Below, in pieces: positions 18,366 to 27,141 of a stretch of 64,000 nt of DNA. The notes beneath the pieces were generated by a model. The model was not told where the DNA came from. It worked only from the letters and a program-made list of their open reading frames with translations, and made no database searches. Numbering within the stretch: the stretch's first letter is position 1; the number at the start of each line of letters is the position of its first letter. The position numbers and the translations under genes were made by a program. This DNA is from Halopseudomonas litoralis (GTDB lineage Bacteria; Pseudomonadota; Gammaproteobacteria; Pseudomonadales; Pseudomonadaceae): assembly GCF_900105005.1 (NCBI RefSeq), contig NZ_LT629748.1, positions 868,001-932,000 of the forward strand, read 5' to 3'.

Positions 18366-18845
18366 ATGAAAGACAATACCACACAGCGTGCCGACGATCC
18401 GATCCTGCAGTGGGTTACCTTCCGGCTGGATAACGAAACCTATGGCATCAACGTGATGCAGGTACAGGAAGTACTGCGCCATTCCGAAATTGCTCCGGTA
18501 CCCGGCGCGCCATCCTATGTACTGGGTATCATCAACCTGCGCGGTAATGTGGTCACTGTCATCGATACGCGTCAGCGTTTCGGTCTGGTTTCGGCTCCGG
18601 TTACCGATCAGACCCGTATTGTCATCATCGAGGCCGATCGGCAGGTCATCGGCATTCTGGTCGATAGCGTGGCCGAAGTGGTCTATCTGCGTCAGTCGGA
18701 AATCGAGACTGCGCCGAATGTGGGTACCGACGAGTCGGCCAAGTTCATTCAGGGCGTGAGCAACAAGAATGACGAGCTGCTCATTCTGGTCGATCTGGAA
18801 AAGATGATGACCGAAGATGAGTGGGCCGAGCTGCAGGACATCTGA
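18366..18845 (+). CDS. cheW: Chemotaxis coupling protein CheW
   Basis: The 159-residue CheW-domain protein shows VTFRLDNETYGINVMQVQEV, the conserved APSYVLGIINLRGNVV.VID block and, near residues 90-125, the VIGILVDSVAEVV segment. It bridges chemoreceptors and CheA in the array. It is the single-domain partner to the CheW-like domain of ParP just upstream and should be read together with it. Confidence 0.95.
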   Translation: MKDNTTQRADDPILQWVTFRLDNETYGINVMQVQEVLRHSEIAPVPGAPSYVLGIINLRGNVVTVIDTRQRFGLVSAPVTDQTRIVIIEADRQVIGILVDSVAEVVYLRQSEIETAPNVGTDESAKFIQGVSNKNDELLILVDLEKMMTEDEWAELQDI

Positions 18846-18850
18846 TCCAC

Positions 18851-19249
18851 ATGGATGAGCGCACGCTGCTTTTATTGTCGGGCTTGCTGCTGGGATTGCT
18901 GATCGCCGCGCTGGTGGGGACGGTTCTGTCCATCCGCCGGCTGGGCCGGCAGCAGATCGAGCAGGCATCGCGCAGCGATGCCCGTCTGGGTAAGCTCACG
19001 CAGAATCTGGCAGAGTATCAGCAGAGCCATATCCGTATGGGCGAAGAGCTGATCGCGTTGCGCAGCAAAATAGCTCTTCTGGAAAACAAGCAGCAACGCT
19101 TTGAGCAGCAGGATGTTCAGACCATGCCCTACAATCAGGCCAGCCGCCTGGTCGGTATGGGCGCCAGTCTGGATGATCTCATGCAATCCTGCGGTCTGAC
19201 CCGCAGCGAGGCGGAATTGATGGTGAAGCTGCACGGGCCGAAGAGCTGA
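18851..19249 (+). CDS. DUF2802 membrane/coiled-coil protein
   Basis: This 132-residue protein begins at ATG 18851, 5 bp after the cheW stop. One N-terminal membrane helix (about 5-25, LLLLSGLLLGLLIAALVGTV) is followed by a coiled coil (about 30-90). A short C-terminal motif (ASRLVGMGASLDDLMQSCGLTRSEAELM, about 100-127) looks like a small helix-turn-helix fold. It is the conserved last gene of this chemotaxis operon in Pseudomonas. Its role is unknown; membrane anchoring of an array or motor factor is a guess. Confidence 0.8.
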   Translation: MDERTLLLLSGLLLGLLIAALVGTVLSIRRLGRQQIEQASRSDARLGKLTQNLAEYQQSHIRMGEELIALRSKIALLENKQQRFEQQDVQTMPYNQASRLVGMGASLDDLMQSCGLTRSEAELMVKLHGPKS

Positions 19250-19304
19250 TAACGATCCGCCGTCTCGCTCCAACCCCATAACCGGCCTGTGCGGGTCTCA
19301 TTCC

Positions 19305-19589
19305 TTACTCGTCCGGCGGCACGAAACCCTCTGGCGTCTTGCCCTGCAGATGCCAGGCGAAAGCGATGATCTCGGCAATGGTCCGGTACAGTGCTTCGGG
19401 AATCTGGTCGCCCAACTCCATGCGCGTCAGCATGCTGGCCAGGTCGGCGTTTTCATAGATGGGCACTTCATAGTCCAGCGCCAACTGAATGATTTGCTCG
19501 GCCAGCTCACCTTCGCCCTTGGCCGTTACAGTGGGAGCCTGCTCACCGCCATCATAGAGCAGGGCAATGGCTTCGCGGTGTTCACTCAT
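19305..19589 (-). CDS. Stand-alone FlhB C-terminal-like domain protein
   Basis: The 94-residue soluble protein resembles only the cytoplasmic C-terminal domain of FlhB: AIALLYDGGEQAPTVTAKGEGELAEQ, then IYENADLASMLTRMELGDQIPEALYRTIAEIIAFAW. The autocleavage motif NPTH is absent and the first 270 residues of FlhB are missing, so it is not a truncated gene but the FlhX-type short paralog. Its start overlaps the stop of the FliK-like gene by one base. FlhB C-terminal domains bind FliK during the export specificity switch, which makes the pairing meaningful. Confidence 0.85.
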   Translation of the reverse strand: MSEHREAIALLYDGGEQAPTVTAKGEGELAEQIIQLALDYEVPIYENADLASMLTRMELGDQIPEALYRTIAEIIAFAWHLQGKTPEGFVPPDE

Positions 19590-21244
19590 CAGGTTACCTC
19601 GTCTATCCAGCGTTGTTGCACCGCCTGCCGCGGCTCTGGTGGGCTGCCGCGATGACAGCTGAGCTCGCCGACGTCGAGCCCTTTGGTCAACAGTCGATCA
19701 CGCAGCCGGTCCATTTCATTATTGAGGCGCTGCAAGGTATCGGCCTGCTCGGCCCAGAACTCGCTGCTGACGCGACCTTTGTACAGCCGGGCAATGGCCT
19801 GCAAGGGACCAAGCTGATCCAGATTGAAGGCCAGGCGTATTTCCCACTGCGGTGCCTGTTCGGTCTGGCGACCGTCCGGAGCATTGCTGTCGCGCTGAAT
19901 GCGCATCTGTATCTGGGTAAACTGCTGGCCGTCGCGCAGAGGGATTTCCAGCTGCCAGACCGTCTGCGTACTGCCATCAGCGAAGGCCTGGGTCTGACCG
20001 AGGCTCTGGAACTGGTGATGCTGGATGCGCGACAGTAGGGCAGCGGTCAGGCGCAGCAAGCTGCCCAGGTCAGGGCTATCGGTAAGCGTCTGCAGCGCGC
20101 GCGCGGGCAATGGAAAGAGTCCGGGTTTGGCTGTCAGGGCCGCTTGCCATGGGCCGGGTGGAAAGGTCAGCGCTTTGCTGGCGTCGGGTGGCAGCTGCTG
20201 TTGCAGGGTGATCAGCAGCGTCAGCAGACTGGCCTTGAAGTCGGCGCCCGGCAGCGGCTCGGTACCGGGTGGTGTCGCCAGACTGGATAGCAATGGCAGC
20301 AGCCGCGCCAGAGGCGGCAGCAGAGTTTGCGACGGCTGGTCGGATGCGGGTTGTGCGGATCGTGCCGTGTTGCCGGTCTGCAATGCGCGATTCAGCTGGT
20401 CAAGCCCGGCTTCGAGAAACACACCGCTCTGACGAACCGCCTGGGCTACCCCGCTGGTCGTGCTCAAGTGCTCGGGTGTGGCGATATGGGTCAGTACCTG
20501 ACGCATGACGGTCTGCAGCAGCGGCGGCAGGTCAGGGAGGGCGGCCACCTTATCCAGCATGCGCAACATGGGTTCGGCAGACGCCTGTGTCTGCAGGGTG
20601 GCGCGCATGCCCTGAAGCAGATCCAGCTGGCGGATCTGCTCGTTGGCGGAAGTGACGCGTAACTCACCTTGACCGCTTACCTGAGCCGTCAACAGGCTGC
20701 CGGGCGCCGCCGGGCGGGTACTGTCCAGGCTGAGCAGTGCGCCGGCAGCCGGCCCCTGCAGGACTTTGGCCAGCACCGCAAAGCGAGCTTGATCGCTGCC
20801 GGCCGGCAATGCCTGGTTGCTGATGATGCGTGCCTGCAACACGCTGCCCTGGGGGAACAGCTGCGGGTCCAGGCGGGTAACCACCTGCGGGCCCGAGGCC
20901 TTTCCGGCGACGCTATCCAGTATTGCCATCAACCGGCTGGAGCCGACGGCCTGAACTGTCAGGCTGGTGCCAGGATCGATTGCCTGACGGCTGGTGACGC
21001 TGACCTCGGTCGGCGGGATGCCCGCTTTGGCCAAGCGTAATAATATCTCGAACTGCCCCGTCTGCGCCTTGTTGCTGACTACCTCGGCACGGGCACTTTC
21101 CCCGGGCGCGAGGGTCGCTGCGGCAATCGGACGCAGCAGCTCCAGAGCCATCGCTGACGCAGCGGCAGCCGGGCTGGAGGGCGCGGTTTTGACGGCGTTG
21201 GCGGTTATGGGTGGCAGGTTCAGATCCGGCGTCATGTGTGTCAC
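19589..21244 (-). CDS. FliK-like flagellar hook-length control family protein
   Basis: The 551-residue protein has an Ala/Gln/Leu/Pro-rich low-complexity N-terminal two thirds and a compact C-terminal domain. That domain resembles FliK_C: VWQLEIPLRDGQQFTQIQ, WEIRLAFNLDQLGPLQA, then a helical end with RLRDRLLTKG. FliK measures hook length and switches FlhB to filament export. Pseudomonas carries a separate fliK in the fliKLMNOPQR region, so this may be an accessory copy. It is encoded as a tight pair with the stand-alone FlhB domain. The start could be the ATG at 21244 or 21235. Confidence 0.75.
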   Translation of the reverse strand: MTHMTPDLNLPPITANAVKTAPSSPAAAASAMALELLRPIAAATLAPGESARAEVVSNKAQTGQFEILLRLAKAGIPPTEVSVTSRQAIDPGTSLTVQAVGSSRLMAILDSVAGKASGPQVVTRLDPQLFPQGSVLQARIISNQALPAGSDQARFAVLAKVLQGPAAGALLSLDSTRPAAPGSLLTAQVSGQGELRVTSANEQIRQLDLLQGMRATLQTQASAEPMLRMLDKVAALPDLPPLLQTVMRQVLTHIATPEHLSTTSGVAQAVRQSGVFLEAGLDQLNRALQTGNTARSAQPASDQPSQTLLPPLARLLPLLSSLATPPGTEPLPGADFKASLLTLLITLQQQLPPDASKALTFPPGPWQAALTAKPGLFPLPARALQTLTDSPDLGSLLRLTAALLSRIQHHQFQSLGQTQAFADGSTQTVWQLEIPLRDGQQFTQIQMRIQRDSNAPDGRQTEQAPQWEIRLAFNLDQLGPLQAIARLYKGRVSSEFWAEQADTLQRLNNEMDRLRDRLLTKGLDVGELSCHRGSPPEPRQAVQQRWIDEVT

Positions 21245-21388
21245 ATATTGATGTAAATCAGAGCCCTGAGGGTAGGGGGCGTATGTATAATGGCGCCAGC
21301 AATTCTTCGGAAACAGCTAGGTATTTCAAGGGTTTTGGTATTGACTGGTGCCTATAGCAGTATAGCGGCAGCGCGCCAGCAAACATGA

Positions 21389-22054
21389 ATGAACAGTAAC
21401 TCTGGGTTTGGAGCAAAGGTGAAGCCACTGCCTGTAGAGCTGGACAGTCTGGCGTGTGAGCGAGATCAGCGCGAGCTGTTTGCTTCGCTGTCCCTGCGGC
21501 TTGAACCAGGAGAGCTGTTGCAGGTTGCCGGCCCCAATGGTTCCGGCAAGACCAGTCTGCTGCGCATCATGGCTGGATTGCTGCCACCATCGGCAGGTGA
21601 CATGCGTTACGGTGGTGAGTCGGTATTCCGTGGTGCCGGGCGAGAGAGCTGGCGTCAGCAGCGACTGTATATCGGCCACGCACCGGCAGTTAAGGGGGCA
21701 TTAAGCGCCGAGGAGAATCTGGCCTGGCTCTGCGCGCTCAGTCGTCCGGTGGAAAACGATCGCATCTGGCATGCGTTGGAGCAGGTCGGATTGCGCGGTT
21801 TCGAGGATATTCCCTGCCATAACCTGTCAGCCGGCCAGCAGCGCCGGGTGGCATTGGCGCGTTTGTACCTGGAGCAACACCCGGTATGGATTCTGGACGA
21901 GCCATTTACCGCCATCGACAAGACCGGTGTGGCGGCGTTGGAATCACATATTCTGCAGCATGCGCAGCAGGGCGGTCTGGTGATCATGACTACTCATCAC
22001 GGCCTTGAACATCTGCCAGGTGTGCGCTGTCTGGATCTGGGACAGGTGAACTGA
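21389..22054 (+). CDS. ccmA: Heme exporter ATPase CcmA
   Basis: The 221-residue ABC ATPase has Walker [10 protein letters not shown] near residue 49, the signature [14 protein letters not shown] and Walker B WILDEPF. With CcmB and CcmC it releases holo-CcmE during cytochrome c maturation at the inner membrane. It is the first gene of the ccm operon and is divergent from the FliK-like gene. The 144-bp gap contains a perfect tataat at 21286-21291 but no convincing -35 box. The stop overlaps the ccmB start by one base. Confidence 0.95.
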   Translation: MNSNSGFGAKVKPLPVELDSLACERDQRELFASLSLRLEPGELLQVAGPNGSGKTSLLRIMAGLLPPSAGDMRYGGESVFRGAGRESWRQQRLYIGHAPAVKGALSAEENLAWLCALSRPVENDRIWHALEQVGLRGFEDIPCHNLSAGQQRRVALARLYLEQHPVWILDEPFTAIDKTGVAALESHILQHAQQGGLVIMTTHHGLEHLPGVRCLDLGQVN

Positions 22055-22725
22055 TGCGGCGGATCGTCTGGTTGTTGTTCTGCCGTGAGTGGCGCCTGGC
22101 CTGGCGTCGGCCGGGTGACTTGCTCAACCCGCTGGTGTTTTTTGCCTTGGTCGTCAGTCTGTTTCCGCTGGCCGTCGGGCCAGAGCCGTCCATGTTACGG
22201 AGCATGGCGCCGGGGGTGATCTGGGTGGCGGCTCTGCTGGCCACCTTGTTGTCGCTGGATGGGCTGTTTCGCAGTGATTATGAAGACGGTTCGTTGGAAC
22301 AATGGGTGCTGTCGCCACATCCATTGGCATTGATGGTGCTGGTCAAGGTGCTGCACCACTGGCTGATGTCAGGGCTGGCCATGGTTATTCTGGCACCCCT
22401 GTTTGGTCTGATGCTGGCATTGCCGCTGTCATCGCTACCGGTGCTGGCAATGACATTGTTGCTGGGTACGCCTGTGCTCAGTCTGCTGGGCGCGGTGGGT
22501 GCAGCCCTGACGGTTGGCCTCAAGAGTGGCGGTTTGTTGCTGGCCCTGTTGATCCTGCCGCTGTACATTCCAGTGCTGATTCTTGGCACCGGTGCCATGG
22601 ACGCGGCGTTGCAGGGCATGCCGGTCACCGGTTTTGCGCTGTGGCTGGGCTGTCTGGCGGTGCTGGCGCTGAGTCTGGCACCGATCGCCATCGCCGCCGG
22701 TTTACGCATTGGGGTAAGTGAATGA
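22054..22725 (+). CDS. ccmB: Heme exporter membrane protein CcmB
   Basis: The 223-residue polytopic protein has six predicted membrane helices and begins [20 protein letters not shown], typical of CcmB, followed by DLLNPLVFFALVVSLFPLAVGP. It forms the CcmABC complex with CcmA and CcmC. It overlaps ccmA by one base and is followed by ccmC after 19 bp. Confidence 0.95.
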   Translation: MRRIVWLLFCREWRLAWRRPGDLLNPLVFFALVVSLFPLAVGPEPSMLRSMAPGVIWVAALLATLLSLDGLFRSDYEDGSLEQWVLSPHPLALMVLVKVLHHWLMSGLAMVILAPLFGLMLALPLSSLPVLAMTLLLGTPVLSLLGAVGAALTVGLKSGGLLLALLILPLYIPVLILGTGAMDAALQGMPVTGFALWLGCLAVLALSLAPIAIAAGLRIGVSE

Positions 22726-22744
22726 GTTCATTAGCAGGTAACGC

Positions 22745-23488
22745 ATGAATTGGAGCTTCTTTCATAAACTGGGTTCGCCCAAGTGGTTCTACGACATCAG
22801 TGGTCGCTGGCTGCCCTGGTTTGCCGTGATAGGTGTGTTGTTGCTGATCGGCGGATGCATCTGGGGCCTGTTCTTCGCACCGCAGGATTACCAGCAGGGC
22901 AACAGTTTCCGGATCATCTACATCCACGTGCCGGCGGCCTTTGTCGCTCAGTCCTGCTATCTGATGCTGGCGGCTGCGGGGATTGTCAGCCTGGTCTGGC
23001 GCATGAAGCTTGCTGATGTAGCGCTCAAGTGCGCCGCGCCCATCGGCGCCTGGATGACCTTTGTCGCGCTGCTGACCGGCGCTATCTGGGGCAAACCGAC
23101 CTGGGGCACTTATTGGGTATGGGATGCTCGACTGACTTCCATGCTGATTCTGCTGTTCCTGTATTTCGGCATTATTGCTCTGGGCCAGGCGATCAGTAAC
23201 CGCGAGACATCGGCCAAGGCCACGGCGGTACTGGCGATTGTCGGCATGGTGAACATCCCCATCATCAAATACTCGGTGGACTGGTGGAATACTCTGCATC
23301 AGCCCGCCACCTTCAAGCTCACCGAAAAGCCGGCCATGCCGGTGGAAATGTGGTTGCCGCTGCTGCTGATGGTGCTGGGCTTCTATGCACTGTTCACCGT
23401 CAGCCTGCTGATGCGCATGCGGCTTGAGGTGTTACGCCGTGAGCACAAGACTCGCTGGGTGCGTGACACGCTGGAGAAATTGTCATGA
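22745..23488 (+). CDS. ccmC: Heme-handling protein CcmC
   Basis: The 247-residue protein has six membrane helices and the tryptophan-rich WWD motif [13 protein letters not shown] at about 121-133, flanked by conserved histidines including the one in [13 protein letters not shown]. CcmC attaches heme to CcmE in the periplasm. Its last four bases overlap the ccmD start. Confidence 0.96.
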   Translation: MNWSFFHKLGSPKWFYDISGRWLPWFAVIGVLLLIGGCIWGLFFAPQDYQQGNSFRIIYIHVPAAFVAQSCYLMLAAAGIVSLVWRMKLADVALKCAAPIGAWMTFVALLTGAIWGKPTWGTYWVWDARLTSMLILLFLYFGIIALGQAISNRETSAKATAVLAIVGMVNIPIIKYSVDWWNTLHQPATFKLTEKPAMPVEMWLPLLLMVLGFYALFTVSLLMRMRLEVLRREHKTRWVRDTLEKLS

Positions 23489-23652
23489 ACAACCTGGCTG
23501 AAATGCTGGCGATGGACGGGCATGGTGTCTATGTCTGGTCGTCCTACGCCATTACCCTGGTCGTGTTGGCTCTGAACGTGGTGCAGCCGTGGCTGGCCCG
23601 TCGGCGCTTGGTCAATGAAGAGGCGCGTCGCCGCCGTCGGGAGATGAAATGA
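23485..23652 (+). CDS. ccmD: Small heme exporter protein CcmD
   Basis: This 55-codon frame lies between ccmC and ccmE and overlaps both by 4 bp. It has one membrane helix (about 21-38, [18 protein letters not shown]) preceded by [12 protein letters not shown] and followed by a very basic tail ending RRRRREMK. This is the standard CcmD layout. CcmD stabilises the CcmABC-CcmE complex and helps release holo-CcmE. Confidence 0.93.
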   Translation: MNNLAEMLAMDGHGVYVWSSYAITLVVLALNVVQPWLARRRLVNEEARRRRREMK

Positions 23653-24116
23653 TGCATCCGCAGCGCAAGAAACGCCTGTTGCTGATTCTGTTGGTCGTGG
23701 TCGGCGTCTGTGTCGCCGTGGCCTTGGCGCTGGGCGCTCTGAAACAGAATATCAACCTGTTTTATACCCCCACTGAGATTGCCAGCGGGGTCGCTCCGCA
23801 GGACGCACGCATTCGAGCTGGCGGCATGGTGGTGGCGGGCAGCCTCAAGCGGGCGCCGGACAGTCTGGAAGTGACCTTTGCCGTCAGTGACGGCAATGAA
23901 GATGTGCTGGTCTCCTATGGCGGTATCCTGCCGGACCTGTTCCGCGAGGGGCAGGGTATCGTCGCGCTTGGACGTCTGGATGAAAACCGCATGCTGGTCG
24001 CCGATGAAGTACTGGCCAAGCACGATGAGGAGTATATGCCTCCGGAAGTAGCCCAGGCGCTGGAGCAGGTCGAGCACATGAAAGTGGATGGCGTCTATAC
24101 GCCGTCCTCCAACTGA
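23649..24116 (+). CDS. ccmE: Periplasmic heme chaperone CcmE
   Basis: The 155-residue protein has an N-terminal anchor (basic MMHPQRKKR, then about 18 hydrophobic residues) and an OB-fold periplasmic domain. The heme-binding histidine and nearby tyrosine are present in [11 protein letters not shown] near residues 122-132. It carries heme from CcmC to CcmF. It overlaps ccmD by 4 bp and precedes ccmF by 12 bp. Confidence 0.96.
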   Translation: MMHPQRKKRLLLILLVVVGVCVAVALALGALKQNINLFYTPTEIASGVAPQDARIRAGGMVVAGSLKRAPDSLEVTFAVSDGNEDVLVSYGGILPDLFREGQGIVALGRLDENRMLVADEVLAKHDEEYMPPEVAQALEQVEHMKVDGVYTPSSN

Positions 24117-24128
24117 TCCGGAGGCAGA

Positions 24129-26102
24129 ATGATTCCCGAACTTGGCCAGATTGGCCTGATCATCGCGCTGGTACTGGCGGTGCTGCAGGCTACCGTCCCG
24201 CTGTATGGCGCCTGGCGTGGAGATACTCTGGCGATGGGCTTTGCTCAGCCAGCCGCGCTGGCGCAGTGTCTGTTCGTGCTGTTTGCCTTCATCTGTCTGG
24301 TATATGCATTCGTCAGCAATGATTTCAGCGTGACTTATGTGGCGCTCAACTCCAACTCGGCGCTGCCCTGGTACTACCGGGTCAGCGCGGTGTGGGGCGG
24401 TCACGAAGGCTCGCTGTTGCTGTGGGCCTTGATTCTCGCTGGCTGGACCTTTGCGGTGGCGATCTTCTCTCGCGATCTGCCGGAAGAGATGCTCAGCCGC
24501 GTACTGGCGGTCATGGGCATGATCAGTATCGGCTTCCTGCTGTTCATGCTGATGACCTCCAACCCCTTTGATCGCCAGCTGCCGTATTTCCCGGCAGATG
24601 GTAACGACCTCAATCCACTGCTGCAGGATTTCGGCCTGATCGTGCATCCGCCGATGTTGTACATGGGCTATGTGGGCTTCTCGGTGGCTTTTGCATTCGC
24701 CATTGCGGCGCTGCTGGGTGGTCGCCTGGATGCTGCCTGGGCACGCTGGTCGCGGCCCTGGACTATCGTGGCCTGGGCTTTCCTCGGCCTGGGTATTGTG
24801 CTGGGCTCCTGGTGGGCCTATTACGAACTGGGCTGGGGCGGCTGGTGGTTCTGGGATCCGGTAGAGAACGCCTCTTTCATGCCCTGGCTGGTGGGTACCG
24901 CGCTGATTCATTCATTGGCAGTGACCGAAAAGCGCGGTGTGTTCAAGAGCTGGACGGTATTGCTGGCCATTGCTGCCTTCTCTCTGAGCCTGCTGGGTAC
25001 CTTCCTGGTGCGTTCCGGCGTGCTGACCTCGGTGCACGCCTTCGCTACGGACCCCGAGCGCGGGGTGTTTATCCTCGGCTTCCTGCTGGCCGTTGTCGGC
25101 GGCTCGCTGGCGCTCTACGCGGTACGTGCACCTGTGGTCAAGAGCCAGATCGGCTTCGCCCTGTGGTCGCGGGAAACCCTGCTGCTGGTCAATAACGTAA
25201 TTCTGGTGGTGGCCACGCTGATGGTGCTGCTGGGTACCCTGTACCCGATGGCGTTGGACGCGATTACCGGCACCATGGTGTCGGTGGGCCCGCCTTACTT
25301 CAATGCCTTGTTCGTACCCTTGATGGCCGTGCTCATGCTGGCCATGGGTGTCGGTGTGGTCAGCCGCTGGAAGGATACGCCGGTCAAATGGTTGATCGGT
25401 CAATTGAAGTGGGTGCTGATCCTGTCTGCGCTCGGGGCCATCGGTCTGGCAGTATGGATTGGTGACCATCATCTGGCCGTCGGCAGTATGCTGTTCCTGG
25501 TACTGTGGGTGACCGGCGCCAGTCTGCGAGACATTCTCGACAAGACCCGTAACAAGGGGCTGGCACGGGGCGTGCGCGCACTGCCACGCAGTTACTGGGG
25601 CATGACCCTGGCGCATATCGGTATTGCCGTGTGTGCCGTGGGTGTGGTCGGCGCCAGCCTGTTCGATAGCCAGCGTGATCTGCGCATGGCGCCGGGCGAC
25701 ACACTGGAACTGGGTGGTTACAGCTTCGTGTTCCAGGGCGCTACGCACCTGGAAGGCCCGAACTGGATTTCCGATGAGGGGCATATCGAAATATTCCGCG
25801 ATGGTCGCCGAATCACTCTCCTGAACCCCGAAAAACGTCTGTATACCGTACAGAACATGCCGATGACCGAAGCCGGTATCCATGCCGGACTCACCCGTGA
25901 CCTGTTTGTTGCCATGGGCGAGCCGCTGGAAAACGGTGCCTGGGCAATTCGTGTGCATATCAAGCCGTTTGTACGCTGGATCTGGGGTGGTGGCCTGCTG
26001 ATGACCTTAGGTGGTCTGCTGGCGGCCAGTGATAAACGTTACCGCCTGAAGGTGCGACAGCGTCGCAACGTGCCTCTGGCGGCAAAAGGGGAGGCTGTCT
26101 GA
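24129..26102 (+). CDS. ccmF: Cytochrome c heme lyase subunit CcmF
   Basis: The 657-residue protein has many membrane helices and the WWD motif WGGWWFWDPVENASFMPWL near residues 236-254. Histidines expected to hold heme are seen in VWGGHEGSLLLW, LIVHPPMLYMG and the SVHAFATDPERG segment. It ligates heme to apocytochrome c with CcmH and CcmI. Its stop shares a base with ccmG. Confidence 0.97.
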   Translation: MIPELGQIGLIIALVLAVLQATVPLYGAWRGDTLAMGFAQPAALAQCLFVLFAFICLVYAFVSNDFSVTYVALNSNSALPWYYRVSAVWGGHEGSLLLWALILAGWTFAVAIFSRDLPEEMLSRVLAVMGMISIGFLLFMLMTSNPFDRQLPYFPADGNDLNPLLQDFGLIVHPPMLYMGYVGFSVAFAFAIAALLGGRLDAAWARWSRPWTIVAWAFLGLGIVLGSWWAYYELGWGGWWFWDPVENASFMPWLVGTALIHSLAVTEKRGVFKSWTVLLAIAAFSLSLLGTFLVRSGVLTSVHAFATDPERGVFILGFLLAVVGGSLALYAVRAPVVKSQIGFALWSRETLLLVNNVILVVATLMVLLGTLYPMALDAITGTMVSVGPPYFNALFVPLMAVLMLAMGVGVVSRWKDTPVKWLIGQLKWVLILSALGAIGLAVWIGDHHLAVGSMLFLVLWVTGASLRDILDKTRNKGLARGVRALPRSYWGMTLAHIGIAVCAVGVVGASLFDSQRDLRMAPGDTLELGGYSFVFQGATHLEGPNWISDEGHIEIFRDGRRITLLNPEKRLYTVQNMPMTEAGIHAGLTRDLFVAMGEPLENGAWAIRVHIKPFVRWIWGGGLLMTLGGLLAASDKRYRLKVRQRRNVPLAAKGEAV

Positions 26103-26671
26103 TGCGCAGACCCTGGATGCTGATTCCGCTGGTGCTGTTCGTACTGCTGCTGGCGTTGTTTCTGGTCACCCTGAAGGACAAGAAGACACAGCAGGATCTG
26201 GCTATTGATCCCAGTACGCTGCCATCTGCCCTGATCGACAAGCCGTTCCCCGAATTCAATCTGGCTGCGGTGGAAGAGGATGGGGCGAGGATTACCCAAG
26301 CGGATCTGGTCGGCCGACCGGCGCTGGTCAACGTCTGGGCGACCTGGTGCGTGGCCTGTCGCGTCGAGCACCCGGTGCTCAATGCGTTGGCGGAGCAGGG
26401 CGTGATCATTCACGGAGTGAACTACAAGGACAACACCGTGGATGCCCGGCAGTGGCTCAAGGAATTTCATGACCCCTACCAGTTGAATATCAGCGATACC
26501 GATGGCCGACTTGGGTTGGATCTGGGTGTTTATGGTGCGCCTGAAACCTTCCTGATCGATGCCGAAGGGGTGATCCGTTACAAGTTCGTCGGCGTGGTCG
26601 ATGAGCGCGTATGGGAAACCCAGCTCGGTCCGCGCTATCAGGCGCTGGTCGATGAAGGAGTGCAGCCATGA
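26102..26671 (+). CDS. ccmG: Thiol:disulfide reductant DsbE/CcmG
   Basis: The 189-residue membrane-anchored thioredoxin-fold protein has an N-terminal helix (about 6-24) and the active site WATWCVACRVEHP, giving a WCVAC redox pair at about residues 80-84. The family-specific GVNYKDN and GAPETFLID segments follow. It keeps apocytochrome CXXCH cysteines reduced. It overlaps ccmF by one base and ccmH by 4 bp. Confidence 0.96.
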   Translation: MRRPWMLIPLVLFVLLLALFLVTLKDKKTQQDLAIDPSTLPSALIDKPFPEFNLAAVEEDGARITQADLVGRPALVNVWATWCVACRVEHPVLNALAEQGVIIHGVNYKDNTVDARQWLKEFHDPYQLNISDTDGRLGLDLGVYGAPETFLIDAEGVIRYKFVGVVDERVWETQLGPRYQALVDEGVQP

Positions 26672-27141
26672 CCCGCTGGTTGAATGTGCTGCTGCTATCG
26701 ATGCTGGCACCGCTTGCATTGGCTGCGGTGGATACCTTCGAGTTTGAAACCGAAGCGCAGCGTCAGCAGTTCTATCAGGTCAGCTCCGAGTTGCGCTGCC
26801 CTAAATGTCAGAACCAGAACATTGCGGACTCCGATGCACCCATCGCCATGGACCTGCGTCGTGAAGTGCACCGCATGGTCACCGAAGGCAAGGACGACCA
26901 GCAGATTCTGGAGTTCATGGTCAGCCGCTATGGCGACTTTGTGCGTTACAAGCCCGCTCTGACGCCGGCAACAGTGGTGTTGTGGTTTGCCCCGGGTGTA
27001 TTGCTGCTGGGCGGGTTTGTGTTCCTGATCGTGCTGCTGCGACGCCGTCAGCGGGCGCTGCGTGCATCGGCAACACAACACATGAGCCAGGACGAGCAAC
27101 AACGTCTGCAATCCCTGCTGGAAAGAGAAGAAGACAGCTGA
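26668..27141 (+). CDS. ccmH: Cytochrome c maturation thiol protein CcmH (CcmL type)
   Basis: The 157-residue protein has a signal peptide (MTRWLNVLLLSMLAPLALA), a small helical domain with the redox motif LRCPKCQNQNIADSDAP near residues 45-61, and a C-terminal membrane helix at about 103-126. It reduces apocytochrome for the CcmF heme lyase. Its stop overlaps the ccmI start. Confidence 0.95.
   Translation: MTRWLNVLLLSMLAPLALAAVDTFEFETEAQRQQFYQVSSELRCPKCQNQNIADSDAPIAMDLRREVHRMVTEGKDDQQILEFMVSRYGDFVRYKPALTPATVVLWFAPGVLLLGGFVFLIVLLRRRQRALRASATQHMSQDEQQRLQSLLEREEDS

Noticed and set aside
23544..24911. Minus-strand frame of 455 codons
   Set aside because: Covers ccmD, ccmE and part of ccmF in reverse; no domain, and those genes are certain.
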